A stretch of DNA of 64,000 nucleotides, taken from assembly GCF_007830055.1 (NCBI RefSeq), contig NZ_VLLE01000003.1:434001-498000 (forward strand), read 5' to 3'. Shown one piece after another: positions 53,141-62,043 of the stretch; within the stretch, counting starts at the first letter, position 1, and each line of letters begins with the position of its first letter. Under the pieces are notes generated by a model. The model searched no databases. It had not been told where the DNA came from and saw only the letters and a program-made list of their open reading frames with translations. The position numbers and the translations under genes were made by a program. Source of the DNA: Lacibacter cauensis (GTDB taxonomy: Bacteria; Bacteroidota; Bacteroidia; Chitinophagales; Chitinophagaceae).

Positions 53141-53917
53141 TTATTGCAAAAGAATAAACTCAATTTTCCAATAGGCGAGTAAGCTCAGGTAAAACAACAC
53201 TTCGGCTACCTGTTGCGTAGCACCCAAACAATCGCCGGTGTAACCACCGATCCACTTGTGAAAATATCTTCTTAAAAAAAATGTACCGAGCAAGGGAAGT
53301 ATGAGTGCATAGATAATTTCAATGCGTTGAAAAAAGAGCAGCGGCAGTAATCCGAACAGCACAGCAGGAATAATTTCTTTTGCTGTAATGGACTTTGCCA
53401 ATGGCTTTGCTTTTGCATCATCGTTCTCCCGTACATATTGACTTGTTGCTACAACTGACACGGCACATAAACGGGAGAAGCTGTGTGCAGCAAGCAAGAT
53501 CATCCACATTTGTGTAAACGGCATGGCACTAAGCGTTGTAAACTTCAACAGCAATAACAGCATAATGCCAATGGCGCCGTATGCACCAATACGGCTATCC
53601 TTCATAATGTCGAGGGTCTTTTCTTTGGTCCAGCCGCCACCAAATGCATCGCATACATCTGCAAATCCATCTTCATGAAAAGCACCCGTTGTTAATATAC
53701 CCGCAATCATCGATAGTAAAACAGCAATGGATGATCCAAGAAAAAATTCGGTACCCATGTATACCAATGCACAAACAGCCGCAACAAGCCAGCCCATCAA
53801 TGGAAAATAACGGGTGGCTTTGTTGAGATACTCCGGATCATGTGTTACCCACTTAGGACAGGGAATCCTGGTGTAAAACATCAATGCAGTAAAAAATATT
53901 TCAATTTGCTTTCTCAT
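53141..53917 (-). CDS. cobS: Adenosylcobinamide-GDP ribazoletransferase
   Basis: The 258-residue membrane protein catalyses the last step of nucleotide-loop assembly: adenosylcobinamide-GDP + alpha-ribazole to adenosylcobalamin. The signature is 'HEDGFADVCDAFGGGWTKEK' (D-x-x-D-x-x-G-G), followed by 'MKDSRIGAYGAIGIML'. It has about six membrane helices. It lies between cobT (52 bases upstream) and cobC (18 bases downstream). The final Gln is close to the C-terminal 'YWKIEFILLQ'. Confidence 0.95.
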   Translation of the reverse strand: MRKQIEIFFTALMFYTRIPCPKWVTHDPEYLNKATRYFPLMGWLVAAVCALVYMGTEFFLGSSIAVLLSMIAGILTTGAFHEDGFADVCDAFGGGWTKEKTLDIMKDSRIGAYGAIGIMLLLLLKFTTLSAMPFTQMWMILLAAHSFSRLCAVSVVATSQYVRENDDAKAKPLAKSITAKEIIPAVLFGLLPLLFFQRIEIIYALILPLLGTFFLRRYFHKWIGGYTGDCLGATQQVAEVLFYLSLLAYWKIEFILLQ

Positions 53918-53969
53918 GTTGCTGCAAGATAAATGATTGAACTGCGATTATAAACAAATGCAGGCAAGT

Positions 53970-54995
53970 CTACTCTTTACCACTTACACCTGCACTTTCA
54001 AAACTCGCCATTTCATTGAGGAAAGCAACCGCACTCTGCAAAACAGGTATGGCTAACGCTGCACCTGTTCCTTCGCCCAAACGCATTCCTAATTGCAAAA
54101 CAGGTTTTGCAGCAAAATGTTCAAGCATTTTACGATGACCGTTTTCATCGGAGCAATGCGCAAACACACAATTATTGCTGATGCTGTGGTTGTATTGTTC
54201 TGCAACCAGTAAAGCTGCCGTTGCAATAAACCCATCTACTACAATCAACATATTTAATTCTGCTGCTTTGTGATAGGCACCGGCCATCATCGCTATTTCA
54301 AAACCACCAATACGACAAAGCAGTTGATGCGGCGTAATATCGTAACGGTTCAGTTCATGCAACCGGCTTACTTCTTCAAGTGTTTCGAGTTTTCGTTGCA
54401 GCTGCTCATCGTTTGCACCTGCTCCTTTTCCAACACATTCTTTCAATGGCAGATGTAATAAATGATGCATGATAAGTGCAGCAGATGAAGTGTTACCAAT
54501 ACCCATTTCGCCAAAGCCAATCGTATTGCAATCGGCATCGTACAATGCGTGTACTATGTTTCTTCCTTTTTCTATTGCTGCATTTACTTCGTCAATACTC
54601 ATGGCATTGTTCAAACTGTAATCGGCAGTACCATGATTGATTTTTGCATGAATAATGGGAAGTGAGAAATCGAAATCAACATTCACACCCGCATCAACAA
54701 CCGTTAAGCCGATATTGTGTTGCCTTGTAAACACGTTGATAGCTGCACCGCCATTTACAAAATTCAAAACCATTTGCGCTGTTACTGCCTGCGGATACGG
54801 ATTTACTTTTCCTGTTGCAGCAATACCATGATCGCCTGCAAATACCACAATATGCGGATTGCTGATGCCGGGCGATAAACTGTGTTGCACAGTACCAATC
54901 TTTAAGGCCAATTCTTCCAGCATGCCCAATGCACCAATGGGTTTTGTTTTGTTGTTGATTTTTTGTTGCAGTTGTTCCTGAATGGTCATAGTCAT
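53970..54995 (-). CDS. cobT: Nicotinate-nucleotide-dimethylbenzimidazole phosphoribosyltransferase
   Basis: The protein has 341 residues and makes alpha-ribazole 5'-phosphate from NaMN and DMB. Seen motifs: 'TKPIGALGMLEELALKIG' at the N-terminus, 'VVFAGDHGIAATGKVNPYPQ' near residue 50, 'GFGEMGIGNTSSAALIM' near 155, and the catalytic Glu in 'GMRLGEGTGAALAI' near the C-terminus. The start codon overlaps the stop of the preceding small gene (TGATG), so translation is coupled; a second ATG two codons later is also possible. It sits under the cobalamin riboswitch. Confidence 0.96.
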   Translation of the reverse strand: MTMTIQEQLQQKINNKTKPIGALGMLEELALKIGTVQHSLSPGISNPHIVVFAGDHGIAATGKVNPYPQAVTAQMVLNFVNGGAAINVFTRQHNIGLTVVDAGVNVDFDFSLPIIHAKINHGTADYSLNNAMSIDEVNAAIEKGRNIVHALYDADCNTIGFGEMGIGNTSSAALIMHHLLHLPLKECVGKGAGANDEQLQRKLETLEEVSRLHELNRYDITPHQLLCRIGGFEIAMMAGAYHKAAELNMLIVVDGFIATAALLVAEQYNHSISNNCVFAHCSDENGHRKMLEHFAAKPVLQLGMRLGEGTGAALAIPVLQSAVAFLNEMASFESAGVSGKE

Positions 54996-55219
54996 CAGCG
55001 GTTTTTAAAACGCTCCGGTTGCGATTGAAATAAAAAGTATGATTGCTGTAATTGTAACAGACAGTTCCTGCACAGGCAATCGCTGTACTGCTTTTGAATG
55101 AATGCTTCAGCTTCTGCACTCAGCTCAATACCGTAGCACTGGCAGTGCACAATATCGCCCGGTTTGCATTCAAACGTTGCATTGCAACGGGCGCATGTTT
55201 TTTCTTCGTGTTTGTTCAT
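54995..55219 (-). CDS. Small cysteine-rich CWC-type protein
   Basis: The 74-residue protein has nine cysteines: 'KTCARCNATFEC' (three), 'IVHCQCYGI' (two) and 'DCLCRNCLL' (three), plus one more in between, in a pattern that matches the cysteine-rich CWC family, a probable zinc-binding fold. Function unknown. It sits between btuB and cobT, its stop codon overlapping the cobT start. An intrinsic hairpin (55227-55251) lies just 7 bases before its start codon. A metallochaperone or regulatory role in B12 or cobalt handling is a guess from position. Confidence 0.8.
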   Translation of the reverse strand: MNKHEEKTCARCNATFECKPGDIVHCQCYGIELSAEAEAFIQKQYSDCLCRNCLLQLQQSYFLFQSQPERFKNR

Positions 55220-55221
55220 AA

Positions 55222-55251
55222 CAGAAAACCCGCTGCGGTGGGCAGCGGGTT
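55222..55251 (-). terminator. Hairpin terminator between btuB and the CWC gene
   Basis: On the minus strand AACCCGCTGC (55242-55251), loop CCACC, GCAGCGGGTT (55227-55236), then TTTC. Because the CWC gene starts 7 bases later with no room for another promoter, this is likely a partial terminator that lowers the expression of cobTSC relative to btuB. Confidence 0.75.
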
Positions 55252-55260
55252 GTTTAAAAT

Positions 55261-57195
55261 TTAAAGATCAATCGTTACGCCTCCGTGTAAGGCAAACGGC
55301 ATGCTGTTAAATCCATACAGATCAGCAAATCTGCTGTTGCCGATATTTTGTGCATCTGCAAAAAAGCGAATGTGCTTTTTCCATTTGTATTCTGCATACG
55401 CACCGGCAATAAAATAATCTTTCAACAGTACATCTGCTTTGCGATAGCCACCCACATCGAATCGTTTACTCAGATATTTTCCTTGCAGTGCAATATAAAC
55501 ACCATTGCTGAACTGGTAGCCAATGTTGAGATTGATATGATGTTTAGGGCGACGGAGCAAGTAACTGTAAGCAGTATCAGTTGTTGTAACACGACTCTGT
55601 ACAAAATCGTTTCCGTTGAGGTAGGTATAATTACCGGTAATGCTGAGATTACGCACCGGTGTAACACTTACTTCATATTCAACACCACGTACTACCTGGT
55701 TGGGAATATTGTAATACACAAAACTGATATAGTCAAAATCAAGACCCGTTTCAATTTCACGATAGAAATAAACCAAACGCTGACGGATATTTTTTGCATT
55801 ATACTGTATACCTGTTTCGTAGTTGATACTTTTTTCTGCTTTCAGCTCTGGGTTTCCTGCCGATGAAAATAACTGGTATAAACTCGGTGCTTTAAAGCCA
55901 GTGGCAATGCTTCCAAACACACGCAGTTGATTGGTAATTGCAAAAGACGGGTTGATGGTGTATGTGTAATTTGTACCATACTGGCTGTGTACATTTAAAC
56001 GTCCGCCCAACTCAATATTCAACTTTTCGTTTATGCCATTGTACAACAAAGATGCATACATCGATTGCTGACTGATGCTTGTATCCCTGAAGTTACTACG
56101 GTACGGACCAAACGAACTGATGGATAAAAACTGACTGTTGAATGAATTGAAACGATAGTCGGCTCCCTGTAACAACGTAAATCCTTTACCCAACTGAATA
56201 GTTGCAAACAATTCTACAAACTGGTTTTTGCCTGCATAATCATCCTGTGCATATTTTGAAAAACCGGGTGCATGTGTACTATCGTTTAAAAAGTTGCGGT
56301 AGCTTTCACTATACATATAATTACCTGCAACACTTACAGCTTTGTTATGAAATCGAAAGCTAACACCGGTGTTGAATGTGCGGCTGCGCTGGGTAAAATC
56401 ACGATCATCCCGAAAGCCGCCTTCATCTACACTTGTTTTGTATTGATTGTATTGCACAAAACTACGCAGCTGTAATTGCTCACTTGCTTTGTATTCTACG
56501 TTTGCACTGTTGGTAAAACCAAGGAAACCATCTTTATCAAAACCTTTGTTGCCTGCTGTATCTTTTGCAGCAGAAAATCCTTTGCTGCTGATGGCTGCAG
56601 AACGTACGGTATACGAAAAGTTATTTGCCTTACCGTATACCTGTACGTTGCCACGATACGTATTGAAGCTGCCCGCAACTGCAGTAGCTTTTACATTCAA
56701 TGGTTTTGTTACATTGGTTTTATTGGTAATGATATTAATTACACCGGCCACAGCATCGCTGCCATATAAAGTTGATTGTGCACCACGTGCAATTTCAATA
56801 CGCTCCACATCATTTACCAGTAACAGGTTTAAATCAAATTCATTGTTGATTTGTGAAGGATCGCTTACCGGAATGCCATCCATCAACACCAGTGTCCGGC
56901 CACTGTTGGCACCACGCATATACGTAGTTTGCACGGTACCTAAATTGTTGAGAGCGCCATTAATGGTAATACCTGCCTGTGTGTTTAACACTTGTGCAAC
57001 GGAGCGGCCGGCACTTTTCTCCAGTACATCACGACCAATAACGGTGATTACTTTTCCGGTTTGTGTTTGTTTCTGCTGTAAACGGTTGGCCGTTACAATT
57101 ACTTCTTCTAACGATTTTGCACTACTGTCGTTTTGTGCATGTAGCTGACTGCTGATAACGAATGCAGCAGCCACGACAATGAATTTCTTTTTCAT
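55261..57195 (-). CDS. btuB: TonB-dependent vitamin B12 receptor
   Basis: The 644-residue outer-membrane receptor has a signal peptide (1-20, ending QLHAQ), a TonB box-like 'LEEVIVTANRLQQ' (about 29-41), a plug domain (about 45-150, 'GINxx'-like 'AGVINIITNKT') and a 22-strand barrel ending in 'ALHGGVTIDL'. Specificity for cobalamin is inferred from the cobalamin riboswitch in its leader and the cob genes behind it. The size (about 620 in E. coli BtuB) fits. Vitamin would be carried to the periplasm; the BtuCDF transporter is not in this window. Confidence 0.93.
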   Translation of the reverse strand: MKKKFIVVAAAFVISSQLHAQNDSSAKSLEEVIVTANRLQQKQTQTGKVITVIGRDVLEKSAGRSVAQVLNTQAGITINGALNNLGTVQTTYMRGANSGRTLVLMDGIPVSDPSQINNEFDLNLLLVNDVERIEIARGAQSTLYGSDAVAGVINIITNKTNVTKPLNVKATAVAGSFNTYRGNVQVYGKANNFSYTVRSAAISSKGFSAAKDTAGNKGFDKDGFLGFTNSANVEYKASEQLQLRSFVQYNQYKTSVDEGGFRDDRDFTQRSRTFNTGVSFRFHNKAVSVAGNYMYSESYRNFLNDSTHAPGFSKYAQDDYAGKNQFVELFATIQLGKGFTLLQGADYRFNSFNSQFLSISSFGPYRSNFRDTSISQQSMYASLLYNGINEKLNIELGGRLNVHSQYGTNYTYTINPSFAITNQLRVFGSIATGFKAPSLYQLFSSAGNPELKAEKSINYETGIQYNAKNIRQRLVYFYREIETGLDFDYISFVYYNIPNQVVRGVEYEVSVTPVRNLSITGNYTYLNGNDFVQSRVTTTDTAYSYLLRRPKHHINLNIGYQFSNGVYIALQGKYLSKRFDVGGYRKADVLLKDYFIAGAYAEYKWKKHIRFFADAQNIGNSRFADLYGFNSMPFALHGGVTIDL

Positions 57196-57333
57196 TTGTT
57201 GAAAAAAGGGTTTTGTTGTGACTGCTTTCGAAGAATGTTGTCGGTGGGGACACCAACAACGGCGTGATAGAAATATAAAAGCGCTGTGCTGTTACACCTC
57301 CTGCCTTTCACCCGAAAGCAAATGATTAATGAA

Positions 57334-57351
57334 TTCCGATAACTATCGGAA
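57334..57351 (-). promoter_or_regulatory. Candidate expression-platform hairpin of the B12 riboswitch
   Basis: TTCCGATA (57334-57341), AC, TATCGGAA (57344-57351): a perfect 8-base stem directly after the aptamer's B12-box side. It may be the switching helix; no T run follows on the minus strand, so control of translation or RNA stability is as likely as termination. Confidence 0.5.
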
Positions 57352-57353
57352 GT

Positions 57354-57605
57354 ACCGGCAGGTCTTCTGGCTTGTTCGCTGCTGATGCACCTTCCCGTTC
57401 AAGTGGCAAACACCTTTCATGAACAGTGGCATATGGAAATCAGCAGGTGAGTGGAGAGTAGGAAGTGGCGAGTGGAGTTGCCGAAGCAGAAACATTCACC
57501 ATTCACAATTGACCATTCACTAACAGAACTTACAGCTACGGGGATAGCGCCGGATTTACACCGGACTTCCCTTTTAATTCCGGCTATGAACGCCGGAAAC
57601 CGTTA
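57354..57605 (-). ncRNA. Cobalamin riboswitch
   Basis: The minus strand carries the diagnostic segments of the cobalamin aptamer in order. 'AAAAGGGAAGTCCGGTGTAA' is followed by 'ATCCGGCGCTATCCCCGTAG' and 'CTGTAAG' (57524-57574 region). After a variable stretch come 'TGCCACTG', 'AACGGGAAGGTG' and finally the B12 box GCCAGAAGACCTGCC (57357-57371). The variable stretch (about 57446-57524) is unusually long and made of repeat-like sequence. Binding of adenosyl- or methylcobalamin normally shuts down the downstream genes, here btuB and the cob genes. Boundaries are approximate. Confidence 0.92.
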
Positions 57606-57611
57606 CCGCAG

Positions 57612-57643
57612 CAAAAGTAGGGGAGCAGTACTTGTTCATCAAA
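57612..57643 (-). promoter_or_regulatory. Promoter of the B12 riboswitch/btuB transcript
   Basis: TTTG (57640-57643), 20 bases, TACTTTTG (57612-57619) on the minus strand. The transcript should begin near 57605, exactly where the aptamer begins. Confidence 0.75.
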
Positions 57644-57754
57644 ATAAGTTTTTGCACATCTGTTTGTGTTACAAAACAAAGGCGTTCATCTGTTCATAGT
57701 GATTACTCACCGATACACTGTGCATTACTTATTTTTTACGAACTTCATTTGCAC

Positions 57755-58840
57755 ATGAATCGTTCTACGGCAGTTACAGCAGGCTTACACTTTATTGGCT
57801 GGGCTCTTTTTTACAGCATCATCCTTTTTTTTATAGCCAATGGCAATCCAGATGGCTCCGGTTCCGCTGTCGATGTATTTGCCCGGCCCGTGCTGTTCTT
57901 TTTTATTCATTTCCCCACTATTTTTTATTGCAACCGGTTTGTATTGATTCCCTGCCTGTTTGAGCAGAAACGCTACCTGCTGTATGCATTGGTATTTGTT
58001 GCACTCCTGTTGCTGATGTTTTGGTTGAAGCCTTTTGATGCGGTGATGAGTCTTGCCCGGGAGGGTCATAAAGGGCCTCCGCAACAAATGACCGAACAGG
58101 ATTTCTTTAAGGATCGGCCCGAAATGCCCGGCCCGATGCGGGGCGAATCGCATTTCGATATCATGAGCATCATCCTGTTTCTGCTGGTGTGGTTGCTTTC
58201 ATCGGCCATGTTTATTTTTCGCCAATGGCGTTTAACGGAGCAACGTGCGCTGCAGGCCGAAGCAGAAAAAGCAAATGCCGAGCTTTCGTTTTTAAAAGCA
58301 CAGGTCAATCCGCATTTCCTGTTTAATACGCTCAATAATATTTATTCGCTGGCAGTAAGTAAGAGCGAACATACAGCCGACAGTATTATGAAGCTCTCGA
58401 ACATTATGCGGTATATCACCGATGATGCACGGGAAGATAAGGTAGACCTGCAGCAGGAAGTAGACTGTATTCGTGATTATATTGATTTGCAGCAACTGCG
58501 TTTAGGCAAAAATGCACAGGTAATGTTTACAGCAAACGGGGAGCTGCAATGGAAAAAAATTCCACCATTGCTGTTAATGACATTTGTGGAGAATACTTTT
58601 AAATATGGTGTAAGCAATCACGAACCTTCGCCGATTGTAATACGTATTGATGCAAGCGAAAAAGAACTGCACTTTGAAACAATGAACAAACTCTATGAAA
58701 AGAAAACACAGCTGGAACGTTCAGGTATTGGTCAACAAAATGCATTGAAGCGTTTACAGCACATGTATCCGTCGAAACATACCATCAGTATCGACAGCAA
58801 CGGTGGTTTTTATACTGTTAAATTATCTTTACAGGCGTAA
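57755..58840 (+). CDS. LytS-type sensor histidine kinase (second copy)
   Basis: The protein has 361 residues from ATG 57755 (MNRSTAVTAGLHFIGWALFY); the longer open frame upstream overlaps the divergent btuB promoter and is not protein-like. Four membrane helices occupy about 8-150. The His_kinase domain has 'QVNPHFLFNTLNNIYSL' (phospho-acceptor His about 190), and the short HATPase domain includes 'LLLMTFVENTFKYG' and 'GIGQQNALKRL'. It is followed after 19 bases by its LytTR regulator. The architecture mirrors the 12174-14046 pair. Confidence 0.92.
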   Translation: MNRSTAVTAGLHFIGWALFYSIILFFIANGNPDGSGSAVDVFARPVLFFFIHFPTIFYCNRFVLIPCLFEQKRYLLYALVFVALLLLMFWLKPFDAVMSLAREGHKGPPQQMTEQDFFKDRPEMPGPMRGESHFDIMSIILFLLVWLLSSAMFIFRQWRLTEQRALQAEAEKANAELSFLKAQVNPHFLFNTLNNIYSLAVSKSEHTADSIMKLSNIMRYITDDAREDKVDLQQEVDCIRDYIDLQQLRLGKNAQVMFTANGELQWKKIPPLLLMTFVENTFKYGVSNHEPSPIVIRIDASEKELHFETMNKLYEKKTQLERSGIGQQNALKRLQHMYPSKHTISIDSNGGFYTVKLSLQA

Positions 58841-58859
58841 GCCGTTAAACTCTGCATTT

Positions 58860-59555
58860 ATGCCGTTAAAATGTGTTGCTATCGACGATGAATTACCTGC
58901 ACTGCAGCTGATGCAGAAGTATATTGCAGATCATCCGCAGCTGCAGTTGCTGCAAACATTTACTGATGCGGTATCGGCATCGGAATATCTTAAACACACC
59001 CGTATTGATTTATTGTTTGTAGATATTAATATGCCCGATATAACCGGGCTCGATCTGGTACGATCGCTTACACATCCACCCATGATTGTTTTTACAACGG
59101 CGTATAAAAAATTTGCGATTGATGGGTTTGAACTGGATGCAGTTGATTATTTACTAAAGCCTATTAGTTTCGAACGGTTTTCAAAAGCAGTGCAAAAAGC
59201 CGCCGATTATTATAATTACAAAAGCAAACCTGCTGTTGCTGCTGAAGAAGTACTCATGGTTTTTTCGGAATACCAATTGATAAAAATCAATTGCAGTAAT
59301 ATTGAGTACATTGAAAGTCTCGACGATTATATCCGCATCCATAGCAGCAACACAAAACCCGTAATGACTTTAATGACATTAAAGGCAGTACTGGATAAAC
59401 TTCCTCTTACATTTAAACGCATACACCGCAGCTATATCGTTAATAGCAGCAAAATAAAATCGGCAGTTAACCGAAAACTAAAACTCACATCAGATGTTGA
59501 GTTGCCGGTAAGCGAAACATACATCGATGTAATTAAAGAGTGGAAGCAAGCCTGA
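58860..59555 (+). CDS. LytTR-family response regulator (second copy)
   Basis: The protein has 231 residues from ATG 58860 (MPLKCVAIDDELPALQLMQ). The earlier in-frame start would overlap the kinase gene and add an unlikely N-terminus. The receiver domain has phospho-acceptor Asp55 in 'LLFVDINMP' and 'VFTTAYKKFAIDGFELDAVD'. A LytTR domain (about 130-230) has 'CSNIEYIESLDDYIRI' and 'FKRIHRSYIVN'. The cognate kinase is upstream. Targets are unknown. Confidence 0.93.
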   Translation: MPLKCVAIDDELPALQLMQKYIADHPQLQLLQTFTDAVSASEYLKHTRIDLLFVDINMPDITGLDLVRSLTHPPMIVFTTAYKKFAIDGFELDAVDYLLKPISFERFSKAVQKAADYYNYKSKPAVAAEEVLMVFSEYQLIKINCSNIEYIESLDDYIRIHSSNTKPVMTLMTLKAVLDKLPLTFKRIHRSYIVNSSKIKSAVNRKLKLTSDVELPVSETYIDVIKEWKQA

Positions 59556-59810
59556 TTCAGCGGTACAAAATTCCTGTTCACCGATTCTTAATTTAAACGG
59601 TTTAATTTTTGCTTTAGTTTCATACGTACAATACTTCATTAGATGGCCCAATTCTAAAACATCCACACGGTTCGGTTTTTAAATGCTTTAACAAACTATG
59701 TAAAATGAAATTTCATTTTCAGCGTTTACAGCAACACACCGTATAACCACCTCATTCGCATTTCAACCAAACTATTCTGCTTTCATTTTTCAAGACTAAA
59801 CATTCATCGA

Positions 59811-60563
59811 ATGAAAGCAACATTCCAACCATTGTCTTTCGTGTTGATGGTATTGGTAGCAACCGAAACCAACGCACAGTTACGCACATCGAAGTATGAA
59901 GTGGGCGCCAATATCGGCACTTACATTTACCAGGGCGATCTTACGCCCAACCGTTTCGGATCGTTAAAAACGATGCAGCCGGGATTGGGTTTGTATGGCA
60001 CACGTTATCTTTCTTCATCTTGGGGCATCAGGGCTAATCTTTCTTTTGCAAGGTTAAAAGGAGATGATGCCAAATACAATACACCTGCATACCGGCAACA
60101 ACGCAATTTTAATTTCCGCACACCTGTACTTGAATTATCTGCAGTGGCTGTGTGGAAACCATTTGCAGATAATTATGTAAAAGAAGGGAAAGGAACTTTA
60201 TCGCCTTATTTGTTTGGCGGCGCAGGTGTAAGTATGTTACGTGTTCGCAGAGATGCATCCGCTTTTAATGCTGCTTACTTTGCCGAAGAGCCGGCTGTAA
60301 TTACTGGTCTTGCTACAGACCTTGCACGACGCACTCCCCGGTTGCTTCCTGTTATACCTGTTGGTGCAGGTGTACAATACGGATTAACCGATCAATGGTT
60401 TCTGCATCTTGAAACAACGTATCGCTACAGTTTCAGCGATTATATTGATGGGTTTAGCCGTGCTGCAAATCCAAATCGTAAAGACAAATACTATAATATT
60501 TCAGTAGGAGCCACTTTCAAATTTGGTAAAAGCAACAGCTGGAAATGTCCACCTGTGCGGTAG
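59811..60563 (+). CDS. Outer-membrane beta-barrel protein (DUF6089-like)
   Basis: The protein has 250 residues: a signal peptide (about 1-22, ending TETNAQ) and alternating amphipathic strands of a small barrel ('YEVGANIGTYIYQGDLTPN', 'LSPYLFGGAGVSMLRV', 'YYNISVGATFKFG'). The 'G-x-x-x-Y-x-G-D-L' start resembles the DUF6089 outer-membrane family, common and unstudied in Bacteroidota. The 255-base gap before it has no recognisable gene. It may be a target of the preceding two-component pair, but no LytTR-type repeat was identified. Confidence 0.85.
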   Translation: MKATFQPLSFVLMVLVATETNAQLRTSKYEVGANIGTYIYQGDLTPNRFGSLKTMQPGLGLYGTRYLSSSWGIRANLSFARLKGDDAKYNTPAYRQQRNFNFRTPVLELSAVAVWKPFADNYVKEGKGTLSPYLFGGAGVSMLRVRRDASAFNAAYFAEEPAVITGLATDLARRTPRLLPVIPVGAGVQYGLTDQWFLHLETTYRYSFSDYIDGFSRAANPNRKDKYYNISVGATFKFGKSNSWKCPPVR

Positions 60564-60690
60564 CTGTTATGCATTCACCGATGCATCGTACCGGTTGGTC
60601 GGCAGATAAACAACTTCTTTAAACCCCACAAATAGTTTTACATCAGAAACAGTGAACAACGATTTTCAATCACCACCAAACACATTTATT

Positions 60691-61425
60691 ATGGAACGCA
60701 AACACTTTTTAAAAAACATGTTCATCGGTGCTGCATCGGCTCCTGTTATTTTAGCTGCCTGCAAAAAATCATCTGCAAGCAGCAACGGGTCAACCTCCGG
60801 TTCGGGGAGCGGTTCTGGTTCATCAACCTGTTCTGTTTCACCAACGGAAACAGCAGGTCCGTTTCCAACCATCACACCATCATCGCTGGTGCGTACCGAT
60901 ATCCGTGACGACAGAACAGGTGCAGCCCTCACTGTTAAAATAAATATTCTCAATACCAACAACAGTTGTGCAGCATTGCAGGGTGCTATTGTTGATATCT
61001 GGCATTGCGATAAAGATGGTTATTATTCCGAGTATGGTGGTACAGGCATGCAATCGGTGAATTATACGGCGGTGCATTTTTTACGTGGCCGTCAAACAAC
61101 CGATGCAAACGGGGTGGTACAGTTTACTTCCATCTTTCCGGGTTGGTATACCGGCCGTGCAACACATATACATGTGCATGTGTACAAAGCAAACGGCACC
61201 TCGTTGTTAATAACGCAGATTGCTTTTCCTGAAGGTAGCGGAAGTGCTGTAGCAACAGTAAACGCAGCTACAGCGTATGGTTATACAAAAGGTATGAACG
61301 GTTATACCTACAATTCAGCGGATAATGTTTTTAGTGATGATACTGCAGGTAAACAGCTTGCTTCAATAACCGGAAGTTTATCGGCAGGATATGTGTTAAC
61401 GAGTAATATTTATGTTGCGGGCTAA
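60691..61425 (+). CDS. Intradiol ring-cleavage dioxygenase-like lipoprotein
   Basis: The protein has 244 residues from ATG 60691 (MERKHFLKNMFIGAASAPVI), followed by a lipobox (LAAC, Cys about 24) and a Ser/Gly-rich linker (about 28-45). The catalytic domain resembles the protocatechuate 3,4-dioxygenase core: 'ETAGPFPTI', 'VDIWHCDKDGYYSEYGG' (first Fe-binding Tyr) and 'FPGWYTGRATHIHVHVY' (Tyr and two His). All four Fe(III) ligands therefore seem present. The family cleaves catechols; secreted Bacteroidota members have unknown substrates. The upstream in-frame GTG (60652) is rejected because it would bury the signal. Confidence 0.9.
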   Translation: MERKHFLKNMFIGAASAPVILAACKKSSASSNGSTSGSGSGSGSSTCSVSPTETAGPFPTITPSSLVRTDIRDDRTGAALTVKINILNTNNSCAALQGAIVDIWHCDKDGYYSEYGGTGMQSVNYTAVHFLRGRQTTDANGVVQFTSIFPGWYTGRATHIHVHVYKANGTSLLITQIAFPEGSGSAVATVNAATAYGYTKGMNGYTYNSADNVFSDDTAGKQLASITGSLSAGYVLTSNIYVAG

Positions 61426-61533
61426 GTAGTACAAAACAGTAACGTATCCTTTTCTCATACTTGTTTTTTCATGTGTACGCAAGACGTCGGCGGAGCACGG
61501 CAGCAAAACCGGCGTCTGCTTTTATCCATTCTT

Positions 61534-62043
61534 ATGCAGCAGAAAGTAATTCGCATCAGTTATACAAAACGCATCAACAGCAGCAATACGGCGCTGTGGG
61601 ATCAGCATGTGTTGAACAGCAGCTGGCAGGAGTTACTGATGCAAGCTCAATTTTACAACCAACAACAGCATACAACATTCAGGCAACTTGTGCAGCAGGT
61701 TCCCTCGGCCGAAAAGTTACATTTTCTGGTAAGTACATCCGTGGTTGGATATCTAAGGCAGTTAAACGGTATTGTTCCCGATGTTTACAGCAAAAGGGGC
61801 GTACCGTTCCTGCCTTTTAATGACTTTAAGTTTGAAATAATTGATGCAGACTTTGCTGATAAAAACACATTCGAAATACAGGTTACTTTTTACAGCGATC
61901 CGCTTATCTGGCACGAGACAATTGGCGACACGTTATTACTTTCTCCCGCAGCCGAACCTCCAACCAAAGATGGTGCATTAACACAGCTATTGCAATTGCA
62001 GCCGTCAATTGAGATTTATTCATACAAAACTGTAACAACATGA
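61534..62043 (+). CDS. Hypothetical protein coupled to a pirin-like gene
   Basis: The protein has 169 residues from ATG 61534 (MQQKVIRISYTKRINSSNTA). An upstream start at 61471 would add 21 residues with no clear signal. It has no signal peptide or membrane helix and looks alpha/beta: 'LWDQHVLNSSWQELLMQAQF' helix, then 'RQLVQQVPSAEKLHFLVSTS', 'FKFEIIDADFADKNTFEIQV' and 'YSDPLIWHETIGDTLLL'. I do not recognise a family. Its stop overlaps the start of the cupin gene (ATGA), so they are translated together. Confidence 0.72.
   Translation: MQQKVIRISYTKRINSSNTALWDQHVLNSSWQELLMQAQFYNQQQHTTFRQLVQQVPSAEKLHFLVSTSVVGYLRQLNGIVPDVYSKRGVPFLPFNDFKFEIIDADFADKNTFEIQVTFYSDPLIWHETIGDTLLLSPAAEPPTKDGALTQLLQLQPSIEIYSYKTVTT

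Noticed and set aside
57451-57699. 82-codon plus-strand ORF
   Set aside because: It lies antisense inside the cobalamin riboswitch and its promoter; composition is not protein-like.
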